From Halorientalis pallida (GTDB lineage Archaea; Halobacteriota; Halobacteria; Halobacteriales; Haloarculaceae): a stretch of DNA of 64,000 nucleotides. Of the stretch, positions 43,000 through 52,958 are shown in pieces. The notes under the pieces are model-generated. The model searched no databases. It was not told where the DNA came from and was given only the letters and a program-made list of their open reading frames with translations. The stretch covers positions 62,001 through 126,000 of the forward strand of contig NZ_RDFA01000005.1 in the NCBI RefSeq assembly GCF_004118325.1, given 5' to 3'. A program made the translations under genes and the position numbers. Position 1 is the stretch's first letter. Every line of letters starts with the position of its first letter.

Positions 43000-44771
43000 G
43001 CGTCTCCGATCCGGACGCATCGTACACCTACCAACCCGGGACGTTCAGCGTGCCCGAGCGCGGTGAAATCCGCATCGAGGGGTGTCCACCCTCGATCGAC
43101 GACCAACTCCGTCGCGCCTCTTTCGAGCAGGAGAGCGACAACGTCTTTGTGAAGACCCAGGAGTCGCTCGACGACCGCGACAAGGAGTACCGGGTCGTCA
43201 AAGTCCGAGTCGATGGCCCGGTACTGCACGTGACGGCGCGGGACAACGTGGGCATCATCAGCCTCACGCCCCGGTCGAAGCTCCGCATCGAGCCGAAGAT
43301 CGACTGGGATTACATCTTCGATATGCTGCTGGCGGTACACGGTCGCAAGCGGTCGGTCGAGTACCACGGCATCCCACTTGACGAGTTCCGCACCGAGGAT
43401 GTCGATCTGGAGGACGTGTTCCTGATTCTGGCGATCAACTACCTCAACGGGTTGGAGACCATCCATCGCAACGGGTTCGTACGGCGACTGGAGACGCGAC
43501 GTGCTGACCTCGAACAACCTCGGGGTGTCATCGATATAGAGCAGTCGCTGGTCAATCAGGCCGAGGGTCGCGCCCAGCAGCACTGTCTGCTAAAAGAGGT
43601 CAACTACGATAACGCGGCCAACTCGCTTCTCCACTACGCAGGCACGCACCTTCTTCGGCTCTTCCGACAGTACGAGGACGAGTACGACCATCAGGCGTAC
43701 TATCACATCTTCTCGCAGGTGCATCAGGAGGTGCGTCACTTGGAGGAGCTGGACGTGACGAGCGGGCGTCGACGCATTCCCGAGTACCGACGCTTCTCCC
43801 TACACGACCTCCCCAAGCAGCGCCACTACTATCGGCAGGCCATCGAGGTTGCGAAGGCGGTAGTGGCTTCCTCGCTTGGAACGCCGGCGATGGAGGGCGA
43901 CCGAGAGTTGGTCGTGGATTACGTGTTGAATATGGAGTCGCTGTTCGAGCAGTACTCGCAGGCCGCCATCGAGGATGAATTGGATGCCATCAAGACCTAT
44001 GACCGGCTCGACCAAACCGCGAACGTCTCGGCCGTCCGGTCGCCGACGCTCCAGCCCTTCGAGAAGGAGGGGCAAGTGTTCCACCAGCCGGATCACGCCG
44101 TCGAGGAGGGTGACGAGACGCTGGCCGTCCTCGACTCGAAGTACTACGCCGAAGGTAAGGATCCGGTGAAGAGTGGCGGCTCGCGGTCGCGGCTGTTCAG
44201 TTACGCGTACCTGCTGAATACACCGCGGATGGGCTTTCTGACACCGCTCGGTGAGCCGCGGACGCGGACGGTCGCCCAGACCGGGGCGGAACTACAGGTG
44301 ATCTCGCCCGACAGCGACCACTTCTCGCTCGATGGGTACCACGCCTGCGTCCGTGACTACCTGCACGAGGCGCTCGCTGACGTGTATCCCGCCCTCGACG
44401 TCTACCGTGCCGTTGAGGAGCACGCTCTCTGTCTCGATCAGCACGACGCGTCCGCACTGGATCGCCTGACCGACCCGGATGGGCCGTTCGACTTCAGCAA
44501 CGTCCACGAGTTCTCGCTTCGTGTGGTCAACGCGGCCGCAGATACGCTATCGACGCAGTACCGTTCTCGCTCCGACCTCGAACAGGAGGGGAAGTGGACG
44601 AGACAGCAGATAGAGACATATTGTCAGCAACAGCCGACTGACATTACAACGTGTGTGCCAGTGTTTCGGCATCGTAATGGAACGGAAAGAATCGACCTCT
44701 ACTTTATCACAAGAGATGATGGGAACAATCCTATCAAAGTCACATCTGAAATGGGTTTTCGACTTCTTTAA
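42996..44771 (+). CDS. mcrC: McrC-like nuclease subunit
   Basis: Protein of 591 residues. The N-terminal region has an McrC-type beta-rich domain (RSKLRIEPKIDWDYIFDMLL is the usual LxPK motif). A helical middle follows, then the PD-(D/E)XK domain with DETLAVLDSKYY near residue 375, preceded by an acidic DHAV motif. The C-terminal 200 residues are additional and not recognised. The pair would cut modified foreign DNA. The start at 42996 overlaps mcrB (ATGA), so the subunits are coupled. McrBC lies 157 bases before a DNA methyltransferase gene on the same strand. Confidence 0.85.
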   Translation: MSVSDPDASYTYQPGTFSVPERGEIRIEGCPPSIDDQLRRASFEQESDNVFVKTQESLDDRDKEYRVVKVRVDGPVLHVTARDNVGIISLTPRSKLRIEPKIDWDYIFDMLLAVHGRKRSVEYHGIPLDEFRTEDVDLEDVFLILAINYLNGLETIHRNGFVRRLETRRADLEQPRGVIDIEQSLVNQAEGRAQQHCLLKEVNYDNAANSLLHYAGTHLLRLFRQYEDEYDHQAYYHIFSQVHQEVRHLEELDVTSGRRRIPEYRRFSLHDLPKQRHYYRQAIEVAKAVVASSLGTPAMEGDRELVVDYVLNMESLFEQYSQAAIEDELDAIKTYDRLDQTANVSAVRSPTLQPFEKEGQVFHQPDHAVEEGDETLAVLDSKYYAEGKDPVKSGGSRSRLFSYAYLLNTPRMGFLTPLGEPRTRTVAQTGAELQVISPDSDHFSLDGYHACVRDYLHEALADVYPALDVYRAVEEHALCLDQHDASALDRLTDPDGPFDFSNVHEFSLRVVNAAADTLSTQYRSRSDLEQEGKWTRQQIETYCQQQPTDITTCVPVFRHRNGTERIDLYFITRDDGNNPIKVTSEMGFRLL

Positions 44772-44928
44772 ACAATAATGCCAACGATATTTAGAGAATT
44801 AGAGAGAATGCCAAAGTGTAGGGTCAGTGTGTTACTGAGTTCACCATTATAAGATTGACTACCCCCAGTCACAGAGTGGTTACGAGTGAGTTTATTTGTC
44901 TTCCCCATAACCTACAGAATGTCCAGAC

Positions 44929-47571
44929 ATGGCACAGGAACCACCCCGTCTCTCTGATGAAGAAAAAGAACTCCCTATAGAGAAGTCCTTTCCCTTAGAA
45001 GAGGTAAACGAGATTGCTGAAAAGGAAACAACTGGAGGTGCTCTCGAATACTACCGACCGGTCTATGCAATGCACAAGTGGTGGGCGCGGCGACCGGGTT
45101 CAGTATTTCGTTCCATTTGCCTTTACTCCCTTCTTGATGATCCTGATAAGGTAGAAGTACACGAACCGGGCGACGATCAGACTCTCGACTCTTTCACGTC
45201 CAACAACGGCGAGTTAGAACGGATGTTGAATAGTGTCGATTTGGATGATCCGGGAACACTCTGGCCGCTCTATAAGAAGGATGTCCGGGTTTCAGATAAG
45301 AAAGTTCTTGATCCCTTCGCTGGTGGGGGGACATCGCTTGGCGAAGCGTCACGCTTCGGAGCCGACGTAGACGGATATGACCTGAATCCGGTGGCTTGGT
45401 TCATCTCGAAGAAGGAGATGGAAGCCCACCAAACTGATCCGGCTGATCTTGAGGAAGCCTATCAGACTATCAAAGAGAATGTCGCTTCTGAAATACAGCA
45501 ATATTACAAAACGACCTGTCCGAACGACAGTTCCCACAAAGCAGAGGTGATGTACTACCTTTGGGTGAAAGAGATAGACTGCGTCTCTTGTGGTGAAACG
45601 ACCTCGCTATTCAAGGACTACAGGGTCGGGAAAGGACGATACGATAACAAGGGCGGATATAACGTCTACTGCCCGGAGTGCGATTCAATAACCTTCTCCG
45701 AAGATTGGCGGAGTGAAACGGAGTGTGGACATTGTGGGCATGAATATGTTCCACAACAGGGGAACGTCACCCGTGGCGGGAACTACACTTGTACGGAGTG
45801 TGGGCAGAAGTACGGGATAACTGACGCTATACAGGAACAAGATGGGTTCGACCTGCGAATGTACGCACTCGAATACTACTGCCCCACTTGTGACGAGAAC
45901 GGCCTCGGAAAGAACGCGATCAAGGATTATAAGACCACATCTGAAGAAGATATTGAGCGGTTCCGTAAGGCCAAAGAAAGATTTGAAGAGTCGGATACAC
46001 TACAACAATATATTCCTCATGAAGAGATACCTCATGGCCATATGACGGCGGTTAGGAACCCTATCTTCGATCACGGATATAAGGATTGGAAGGATATGTT
46101 TAATCCTCGTCAATTGTTCTGTATGGCTCGTCTTCTTCAGGAAATTGATAATATTGACGATCAAAATGTCAAAGAATATATTCTACTTGCATTCTCTCAA
46201 TCGCTCAATTATAACAGCATGATGGGTGGCTATCATCATGGCCACAATAGTATCACGAATATCTTCAAGTCAAACTCGTTCGACCCCCCGCAAGAACCAG
46301 CAGAAAACAACCTATGGGGATTGAAACATGGGACTGGTTCCTTCACCCGTTCGTTTGAGAAAATGAAGCGTGGTGTAGAATACGCCCACGCACCAACCGA
46401 CAGGTACATTGAAGATGGTGAGACGAAAGAAACAGCAGAGTTTGGCTACCCACTTGGGGCCAATGCTGACGTAAAATGCGGTGACGCAAGAGAGATTGAC
46501 GCCAAGGATGAATACGATCTGGTTTTGACCGACCCGCCATACTACGATAATATAATATATTCCGAACTCTCGGACTACTTTTACGTCTGGCAGAAGCGGC
46601 TATTAGAAGACGAGTACGAAGCGTTCAAACCCGACCACACACCCCGAACAGAAATCGTCGCCAATCCCGAACAAGACAAAGGTGCTGAAGAGTTCGAGGA
46701 AGAACTGCGTGATGCGTTCACCGTCGCTAATGAAGCCCTCAAAAACGACGGTCGGTTGGTATTCACATACCACCACAGCGATTCCGAATCATGGGGTGAA
46801 CTATTGGAAGCAGTTTGTGACGCCGGGTTCGTAGTGACTGCTACGTATCCTGTCACCGCTGACGTGGACAAGTTGACCAAGGGAGAGTCTGTTTCGTTTG
46901 ACATAATCGTCGTTGCCAAACCTGCTGAAAGTCGCCAACCAGTCAGTTGGAACTCTCTGCGACGGAATATTGTTCGCACTGCCAAGCAGACCCATAATCG
47001 TCTCACAGAAAATAGAGAACTCTCTGAAGGTGACATAGGCGTGATTGAGATGGGGCAAGCATTCTATGAATACTCGAAACACCACGGCGAAGTGCAACGT
47101 AGTGGCGAGGTTATGTCCGCAAAAGAGGTTGTGGACGAAATTTACGGCATAATCCAACAGGGAAGTAGTATCGGGTCAGTGGATGTCTTCCTCGACCTGC
47201 TTGAGATGGATGATCCCACCTACAACGACCTCAATATGCTCACCCGAGGAACGAACGCAAGCTCGGATGAAATGAAGGATTCGCGCTTGTACCGACAAGA
47301 AGAGGGAGATTTCGTCCTTGGAACGTGGGAAGACGAGAAACGCCTCGCCTATGTCCAAGAGCGCGTCAACGGCGACAACGAGCTGACCCCGCTTGATAAG
47401 GCTCAATTCCTACGTCACCGCTACGAACATGGCAAATCCATTCAGAACTACCTCGAAAAGTGGACTGTCTCGGACGACCTACGCGAACTCTGCCAAGAGT
47501 TAGCCGACGCCAGCGGTGACGATGTTTATCGGCGCATTCTCGGCGGCGACCGTGCCATAGGAGACTACTGA
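44929..47571 (+). CDS. DUF1156 DNA methyltransferase (copy 1)
   Basis: Protein of 880 residues of the DUF1156 family. It begins with KSFPLEEV and HKWWARRPGSVFR, the DUF1156 signature. S-adenosylmethionine motif I is DPFAGGGTSLGEASRFGA near residue 125 and the catalytic motif IV is DPPYYDNIIYSELSDY near 530, which is the amino-methyltransferase type (N6-adenine or N4-cytosine). A cysteine-rich insertion between the two has several CxxC pairs that look like zinc ribbons. The coding sequence is more A/T-rich than the flanking genes (for example 45.95-46.3 kb), suggesting separate transfer. It resembles the copy at 56017-58641 over most of its length. It would modify host DNA so the island spares it. 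Confidence 0.88.
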   Translation: MAQEPPRLSDEEKELPIEKSFPLEEVNEIAEKETTGGALEYYRPVYAMHKWWARRPGSVFRSICLYSLLDDPDKVEVHEPGDDQTLDSFTSNNGELERMLNSVDLDDPGTLWPLYKKDVRVSDKKVLDPFAGGGTSLGEASRFGADVDGYDLNPVAWFISKKEMEAHQTDPADLEEAYQTIKENVASEIQQYYKTTCPNDSSHKAEVMYYLWVKEIDCVSCGETTSLFKDYRVGKGRYDNKGGYNVYCPECDSITFSEDWRSETECGHCGHEYVPQQGNVTRGGNYTCTECGQKYGITDAIQEQDGFDLRMYALEYYCPTCDENGLGKNAIKDYKTTSEEDIERFRKAKERFEESDTLQQYIPHEEIPHGHMTAVRNPIFDHGYKDWKDMFNPRQLFCMARLLQEIDNIDDQNVKEYILLAFSQSLNYNSMMGGYHHGHNSITNIFKSNSFDPPQEPAENNLWGLKHGTGSFTRSFEKMKRGVEYAHAPTDRYIEDGETKETAEFGYPLGANADVKCGDAREIDAKDEYDLVLTDPPYYDNIIYSELSDYFYVWQKRLLEDEYEAFKPDHTPRTEIVANPEQDKGAEEFEEELRDAFTVANEALKNDGRLVFTYHHSDSESWGELLEAVCDAGFVVTATYPVTADVDKLTKGESVSFDIIVVAKPAESRQPVSWNSLRRNIVRTAKQTHNRLTENRELSEGDIGVIEMGQAFYEYSKHHGEVQRSGEVMSAKEVVDEIYGIIQQGSSIGSVDVFLDLLEMDDPTYNDLNMLTRGTNASSDEMKDSRLYRQEEGDFVLGTWEDEKRLAYVQERVNGDNELTPLDKAQFLRHRYEHGKSIQNYLEKWTVSDDLRELCQELADASGDDVYRRILGGDRAIGDY

Positions 47572-47646
47572 GTCCACCGTATCAGTAGTTTCCCTGTAAT
47601 ACTGCGACAGACACTCATTCCGGCCACCCCTCCAAATGTTTAGAAG

Positions 47647-48033
47647 CTAAAATGGTGCCGTGAGCCAGCCACTACTCCGACGCTCGATCTGCGGCCCAAA
47701 CACGCGGCTGAGCCGGTAGAGATCTCCGCCAGTCTGCAATTCATAGTCACGCTGGCGGCGCTGAAACGACCCCTCGACGGCGAACTGGATGGTCGGCAGT
47801 GGACTGCGATTTTCAAGGGTGTTTGCGCTGCGATCCATCAGCGTCGACAGCTCGCTCGCCGCATCGTCGTCGCCAAACAGGTCGTCGAGGCCGACGACGC
47901 ACACCTCGTCGGGCACATCGTTCTCGCGGAGCATCTCCTCGAACTCCTCGACCGGCACTCGGTGATCGAAGAGATCGTACTCGTCCTCGACGACGACATT
48001 ATACTCGCCGGGAAGTTTGCCGTGCTCGACCAT
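47647..48033 (-). CDS. Small partner coupled to the DUF499 ATPase
   Basis: Protein of 128 residues that begins 2 bases after the DUF499 stop (TAA CG ATG), so it is translationally coupled to it. No family is recognised. Visible features are an acidic N-terminal half (EYNVVVEDEYDLFDHRVPVE, VVGLDDLFGDDDA) and a C-terminal basic/beta segment (IQFAVEGSFQRRQRDYELQ). It converges with the methyltransferase gene across a 75-base gap. A structural or regulatory subunit of the ATPase is the simplest guess. Confidence 0.6.
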   Translation of the reverse strand: MVEHGKLPGEYNVVVEDEYDLFDHRVPVEEFEEMLRENDVPDEVCVVGLDDLFGDDDAASELSTLMDRSANTLENRSPLPTIQFAVEGSFQRRQRDYELQTGGDLYRLSRVFGPQIERRSSGWLTAPF

Positions 48034-48035
48034 CG

Positions 48036-51000
48036 TTACTCGAAGTTTATCTCGACAGAGATGTTTGATGCTTCATCGGGCATACGCTCGAAGAGGTCGC
48101 GCACCTTCGTGAAGTCCTCGCCGGACTCAAGGGTGAGCTTTGTCATCGTCTCCTCCACTCTTGCAGTCCCTTGAAGCGGCCCGGGAATCCCCATTCGATT
48201 GGTCAGCTGGAACCTGACCTCGCCGTAGGTGACTTCTCCGGAATCTTCCTCCTCTCGCCATTTCCGACGTAGCGCGGCTGCGTCGTCGCCGTTGAACACG
48301 AACCGCCAGCCACCGCTCGGTATGCGGAACTGGTAGCCCGGCGACCACCGTGTCGGATCGCCAGAGCCGTCAGATGCCATGACGTACTCGGGCTCCGCCT
48401 CACGTCCGAGGTTTCGAAGCAGGAACGTCTGGACAGCGTCTTCCGAGACCGACGCGTCGAACCGGTCAGCCACACTCCCAACCGTGAACTCGTCGCCTCC
48501 ATCGAGTCCCTCGATGTAGTCGAGGATCTGCTCGGCGATGTCGTCCGAAACGACGGGGACAAGCGTAACGTCGGTCGGGTCGCGGTCGCCCAATCCGTCA
48601 GCGTACTCGCGGTTAATGTCGACAAGATAGTCATCGACGAGGAAGTCCGTCACAGCCTCGCGGAACGCCCGCTCGGTCTCGCCATCAGGGAGATAGACGG
48701 TTTCGTCGCGGCGAATGTCTTCGAGGATACGGTGGGTGTTCGCTCGACCGCTGTCCTCTAAGGCTTCGTCGATGCGCTCGCGAACTTCGGACGCACCGAT
48801 ACGTTCAGCCTCAGAGATATCGCGGATCGTCGCGTCTGACTGGGCCTTCGTGACGATCTCGGTGCCGCTGTAGATGACGTATTGGCCGTCCTGTGCGAGT
48901 CGGCCAGCAGCGGTCATCACGGTGTCGTGGCCGTCACCTTCCAGCCATATCTCGGTGTCTTCGAGAAGTTCAAGCTCGAAATTCCCGATGTCGACTGACT
49001 TGGTACCGCTCCCGAATCGCTGGCGGAGTTCCTGCTCGACATCATCGGCCATCCACCGCTGGACGTCGCGTTCGTGGAGGAGCGTCGTGTCGAGAGAACT
49101 CCCCTCAAGCGACTCCGAGAAGCCGTTCGAACCGTGGGTGATCACTGGCCTGTCTTCGAGGGCATCGACGACCGCGTCAACTACGTCGCCCGGACTACCC
49201 GGGATTGGGTAGGTGGGCTGTCGGAGGAACTGCTCGTGGACATCTTCGATGCTGGCCTCGCCTCGCCGGTCGAGGAGGTCATCAACGATCCCCCAGATGT
49301 GCTGTTGGAGGTCAATCCCCTCAGCGGCAACGCTGTCGGCGATGTCGCCAGCGTTGAGCGGCTCACCATCGGAGACGAACACGTCGAGATCCATCTCGGC
49401 GGCCAGATCGAACTCGTTCAGGAGGTCGTCGCCGTCGAGAATCTCGCCGTAGGCGAGTTCGACGCGATCGCGGAGTTCGCGCTGCTCGTCCTCACGCTGG
49501 CGCCTGACAGACGAGCGAATCTCGTCGTCGAGTGAATTGTCTTCGAGGACGCGCTCGGCACCCTCGATGTAGCGAGCCTTCTCGATGAAGCCCGTACCCG
49601 ACTCGATCGCCTTGTCGCCGGCCGGCTGGACGAACACAAGCGTGTTGCGCCACTCGCGCCCGGGACTGTCGTCCGCGTTCTTGATGACGGTCTCGACCTC
49701 CTCTTGCGTCCAGTCGTCGACCTTGACGACGACCTTGACCTCCCGGTTGTCAGGCACCTGTTTGAGATCGCCGTCAGTGAACCCAACGGGGTACGCGTCG
49801 GAGCCAAAGACCTGTTCGACTGTGTCTGCGATCTGGCCAAGAGCGACCTTCTCGTCGACGTCCTCGGCCTTGTTCTGGATGAGCGCATTGGGGTTCTGCC
49901 GGTCGCGGATAGCGTACTTGCCGTTGAGCTTGTGGAGGTACCACGCAACGCCGTAGAGCTGTTCTAGGTTGAGGACAATATCCGAGACGAGATCGCCTGT
50001 CTGGTAGGTGCCCATCACGATTTCGGCCTTGCCAGCACCCTCGCCCTCGTCTGGCTTGAGACTGTAGAGGAGGATCGTGTTCAGGATGCGCCGGCCGTAG
50101 GGGATCGAATCGGGATCGACACGGTTGCGGATGTCGTCGATGCAGACGCCGGGACGATCGATATTGATCCGGGTCAGTTCGTCGTCGAACAGAACGGCGT
50201 CGATGTCGTCATGCGTGACGAGGTCGGTCTCCTCGATGAGTCGGGAGGCGTCCTCATCGTCTGGATCGGCCTCGGGATCCGCGGCAGTGGTGAGAACTTT
50301 CGAGAAGAGATAGATCATCCCCCGTGTGTTCTGGTTGCCCTCGTCGGCGTAGTAGCGGGTCTCGAGGGCGTTGAGGAGAACGGGGTGGAACGGGTACGTA
50401 TCCCGCATCTTCTGTGCGAGGTCGCTCGGGATGTCGGAATCCGGGACGTGGTCGTTGTCGGCGTACGCGTCCACGTAGCCCGAGACAATCTCACCGACCG
50501 CACCCTCGTCGATGTCGTCGATGAGCCGGTGGCGGATGACCTCCTGCTTGCTCACCTTGCTACTCATATTGACCTCGGAGGCGTTTTCGCGGTCGAGGAT
50601 GTTGTGAACCTCCGAGCCCTTGCGGAGGACGGACACGATGGCGAAGATGTCGCTATCGTCGAGGTCGGCGGTTTCGAGGAGAGCCTGCAGGAAGCCACGA
50701 TTCCGCTTCTTTCGGTCGCCGCTGAGCGGCTCGAACCAGTCCTCGAGTTCGTCCATCAGGTAGGCGACCGTTCGCCCGTCGACCGCCTCCTGAATCGTCT
50801 CCATGTCGGGGTAGGGATCGAGGTCGCTGTCGGAAGGCTCGTAGTCGAGGATGTCGAAGAAGGGCTCCCAGAGGTAGTCCGGTTGGCGCTTCTGGAGAGA
50901 GACAGTGACAGCTTCCGACTTCTCGGCCTCGGGCAACGCATCGCTGAAACCGTCGACGTGGCGGTCGCCGAATCTGCCAGCGGCCTCGGGGTCGGCGAAG

Positions 51001-51296
51001 CAGTGGTACATCGCCACCATCTGGTGGGACTTCCCACTCCCGTACGGCCCGTAGAGGATGTGCGTGCCGTAGTTCGCATCACCACGGAGCGTGTCTCGGA
51101 GGTCGACGAGTCCTTCTCGTAGCCCCTGCGTCATCAGCGTCCGGTCGAAGAACGTGGACGCGTCGGCCTCGAATTCGTCGTCCTCGTCTACGTTGTAGAG
51201 CTTGACTTGGCCGTCGATTTCGCCCTCTTCTCGGAGTTCTTGGCTTATTGTGACCGTGTCCGCAATTGATTGTGAGAGAGATTCCGTACTGGCCAT
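48036..51296 (-). CDS. DUF499 (BREX BrxC/PglY-like) ATPase
   Basis: Large ATPase of 1086 residues. Walker A is LYGPYGSGKSHQMVAMY near residue 88 and Walker B is TVAYLMDELEDW near 178. The remaining helical and winged-helix-rich body matches the DUF499 pattern, related to BrxC/PglY of BREX systems. Such ATPases accompany DUF1156 methyltransferases in defence arrays and are thought to link DNA recognition to the effector. It is on the opposite strand from both methyltransferase copies and is followed by a coupled small gene. Its own promoter is probably in 51297-51388. Confidence 0.82.
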   Translation of the reverse strand: MASTESLSQSIADTVTISQELREEGEIDGQVKLYNVDEDDEFEADASTFFDRTLMTQGLREGLVDLRDTLRGDANYGTHILYGPYGSGKSHQMVAMYHCFADPEAAGRFGDRHVDGFSDALPEAEKSEAVTVSLQKRQPDYLWEPFFDILDYEPSDSDLDPYPDMETIQEAVDGRTVAYLMDELEDWFEPLSGDRKKRNRGFLQALLETADLDDSDIFAIVSVLRKGSEVHNILDRENASEVNMSSKVSKQEVIRHRLIDDIDEGAVGEIVSGYVDAYADNDHVPDSDIPSDLAQKMRDTYPFHPVLLNALETRYYADEGNQNTRGMIYLFSKVLTTAADPEADPDDEDASRLIEETDLVTHDDIDAVLFDDELTRINIDRPGVCIDDIRNRVDPDSIPYGRRILNTILLYSLKPDEGEGAGKAEIVMGTYQTGDLVSDIVLNLEQLYGVAWYLHKLNGKYAIRDRQNPNALIQNKAEDVDEKVALGQIADTVEQVFGSDAYPVGFTDGDLKQVPDNREVKVVVKVDDWTQEEVETVIKNADDSPGREWRNTLVFVQPAGDKAIESGTGFIEKARYIEGAERVLEDNSLDDEIRSSVRRQREDEQRELRDRVELAYGEILDGDDLLNEFDLAAEMDLDVFVSDGEPLNAGDIADSVAAEGIDLQQHIWGIVDDLLDRRGEASIEDVHEQFLRQPTYPIPGSPGDVVDAVVDALEDRPVITHGSNGFSESLEGSSLDTTLLHERDVQRWMADDVEQELRQRFGSGTKSVDIGNFELELLEDTEIWLEGDGHDTVMTAAGRLAQDGQYVIYSGTEIVTKAQSDATIRDISEAERIGASEVRERIDEALEDSGRANTHRILEDIRRDETVYLPDGETERAFREAVTDFLVDDYLVDINREYADGLGDRDPTDVTLVPVVSDDIAEQILDYIEGLDGGDEFTVGSVADRFDASVSEDAVQTFLLRNLGREAEPEYVMASDGSGDPTRWSPGYQFRIPSGGWRFVFNGDDAAALRRKWREEEDSGEVTYGEVRFQLTNRMGIPGPLQGTARVEETMTKLTLESGEDFTKVRDLFERMPDEASNISVEINFE

Positions 51297-51388
51297 TTGA
51301 TGTCATAGACACCGTATGTTATTCGCTTAAGTACTGTGGTCAGTAATCGTCGAATATTCAGTTGTTTCGCGAGACGGCGCCAGGAATC

Positions 51389-52078
51389 TTACCGAAGTTG
51401 GTCTCGCTGCTCGGACAAGAACAAGACAAGGTCGTCGACCGCATCCACTGGCAGCTCTTCCTGGCGGAAGACTCCCTTGAACGAGTCTTCGAAGCCGTCC
51501 TGCTGGAGTCGATCCAGCACCATCTCGATCTGACCATCGAGCTTCTTCGGGTCACCCCGATGGACGTGCCGTTCGATACGATCGAACTTCGCACGCGTGC
51601 TGATGACGACGAGGTCGCGGGTGTCGGCTTTCCGGCCGCTGTGGAGTTTCATCGCGAAGAGGAGGGCTGGCTCCGGGATTCGACCATCGAGGTCTTCGGC
51701 GACGTCAAGCGATTCGACGGTGCTGTGTTCGTGGAGATAGCGATACGACCACTCGGCGTCCGTCTGTCGGCAACCCATCGCGTCGACGAGTGCCTCGAAC
51801 TTGACTTCGTTATCCCCGACCTGCTTCGTGTACTGGATCATCCGGCCTTCGTACTCGTTCGAGACGTCCTTCTCGAACTGCTTCTCGTACCCGAGGTCGC
51901 GAAGGAGCGAGTCGTACTCATCAAGTGCCGTGTCCGGAATCACGGTGTCGATGTCCGTCGTGAACCGCGTCTGGAACGCCGAAACTGCCCACCCACCGAC
52001 GAGAACGTACGGCAGTTCGGCCTCCTGTACTGCGCGATGCGTGTCGACGAGTTCGGATTGACGCTCGGGGAGACTCAT
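51389..52078 (-). CDS. Nucleotidyltransferase-fold (AbiEii-like) protein
   Basis: Protein of 229 residues with the nucleotidyltransferase fold: YVLVGGWAVSAFQTRFTTDID gives, in two parts, the GG and D.D metal-binding motif. EALVDAMG and LLFAMKLHSGRKADTRDLV follow, as in AbiEii/MenT-type toxins. It would add nucleotides to tRNA or another target. The gene follows an HTH protein with 12 bases between them, a pairing like type IV AbiEi/AbiEii antitoxin-toxin operons. It may act as an abortive module nested in the island. Confidence 0.75.
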   Translation of the reverse strand: MSLPERQSELVDTHRAVQEAELPYVLVGGWAVSAFQTRFTTDIDTVIPDTALDEYDSLLRDLGYEKQFEKDVSNEYEGRMIQYTKQVGDNEVKFEALVDAMGCRQTDAEWSYRYLHEHSTVESLDVAEDLDGRIPEPALLFAMKLHSGRKADTRDLVVISTRAKFDRIERHVHRGDPKKLDGQIEMVLDRLQQDGFEDSFKGVFRQEELPVDAVDDLVLFLSEQRDQLR

Positions 52079-52090
52079 TCCATCGCCCCG

Positions 52091-52768
52091 TTAGTCCGCG
52101 CTCATCGCACTGTGGTGCGACGCGTCGATGTCTCTGTCGTACTCGTCGGCGATGATTTCCAAGGCGGGCTCGTATGCCGGGCGGTTCTCCATCATCTGGT
52201 CGACGGCGTCGTCCAACGGAATCACGGGGTTGCCGTCGACCCACTCGGCGTCGATGCCGTCGGTCTTCGGAAACAACACGTAGTGGACGTTCCCGTCGAC
52301 ATCGCTGGCGTCCGGTCGCTCGTTGATCGTCGTGTCGACGCCGAACTGCTGGAAGAACGCAATCCAGCGTTCGACATCACGGTCGTGGACTTCGATGAAC
52401 ACCGGGTAGTCGTCGTGACCCCGTGCGATCTGGTAGCCGCCGTGCGTCCAGACGTACGCAGCGTCGATTTCCGTGTACGCGAACTCCATTCCGGCGAAGT
52501 GCGGGATGACGTACGCGTCCTCCTGAGAGATGGTGTCGCGGCTGTACAACGCAGCTATCATTTCGGCGTACTGCTGGCGCATCTCGTGGTCGACGATCTG
52601 GATTCCACTATCGGTAGCGGCGATAATTTTGGTGTCTTCTAACCGCTCTATCCAGTCGTACACCCACGAGTACGAGACACCAATTTTGCTCGCAACGCGA
52701 TTGATAGAATCGCCACGTTGAATTGCCAAGACGATCTTTGCAGCCGTGGCGTCCATTAATTCGGTCAT
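52091..52768 (-). CDS. HTH protein, probable antitoxin of the nucleotidyltransferase
   Basis: Protein of 225 residues. The N-terminal 70 residues hold an HTH: DATAAKIVLAIQRGDSINRV, then KIGVSYSWVYDWIERLED. The middle and C-terminal part is alpha/beta (FIEVHDRDVERWIAFFQQFG, VHYVLFPKTDG) and is not recognised, but this two-domain layout is common in haloarchaeal partners of nucleotidyltransferases. It probably represses its own operon. An inverted repeat CGCTA/TAGCG at 52817-52832, upstream of its start, could be the operator. Confidence 0.68.
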   Translation of the reverse strand: MTELMDATAAKIVLAIQRGDSINRVASKIGVSYSWVYDWIERLEDTKIIAATDSGIQIVDHEMRQQYAEMIAALYSRDTISQEDAYVIPHFAGMEFAYTEIDAAYVWTHGGYQIARGHDDYPVFIEVHDRDVERWIAFFQQFGVDTTINERPDASDVDGNVHYVLFPKTDGIDAEWVDGNPVIPLDDAVDQMMENRPAYEPALEIIADEYDRDIDASHHSAMSAD

Positions 52769-52816
52769 TGTTGAAATTTCCTCCTAGTCTGCGCCGGCGG
52801 TTTAGCTTCTAGTTAT

Positions 52817-52832
52817 CGCTAGAGAGATAGCG
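52817..52832. promoter_or_regulatory. Inverted repeat between divergent operons
   Basis: CGCTA gagaga TAGCG, within the 190-base divergent region between the HTH gene and the gene at 52959. Candidate operator; too short to be sure. Confidence 0.3.
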
Positions 52833-52958
52833 CTACATAGAACTTCCGCCTAGATCGGCTAGATATGGGAGATGCATAGAATCTCAGAAAAGTGGCACCC
52901 AGCGGACGCGGTAAGAGGGAAAAGTTAACAACGTATCAGTCGGACATTCAGAGAAGCA

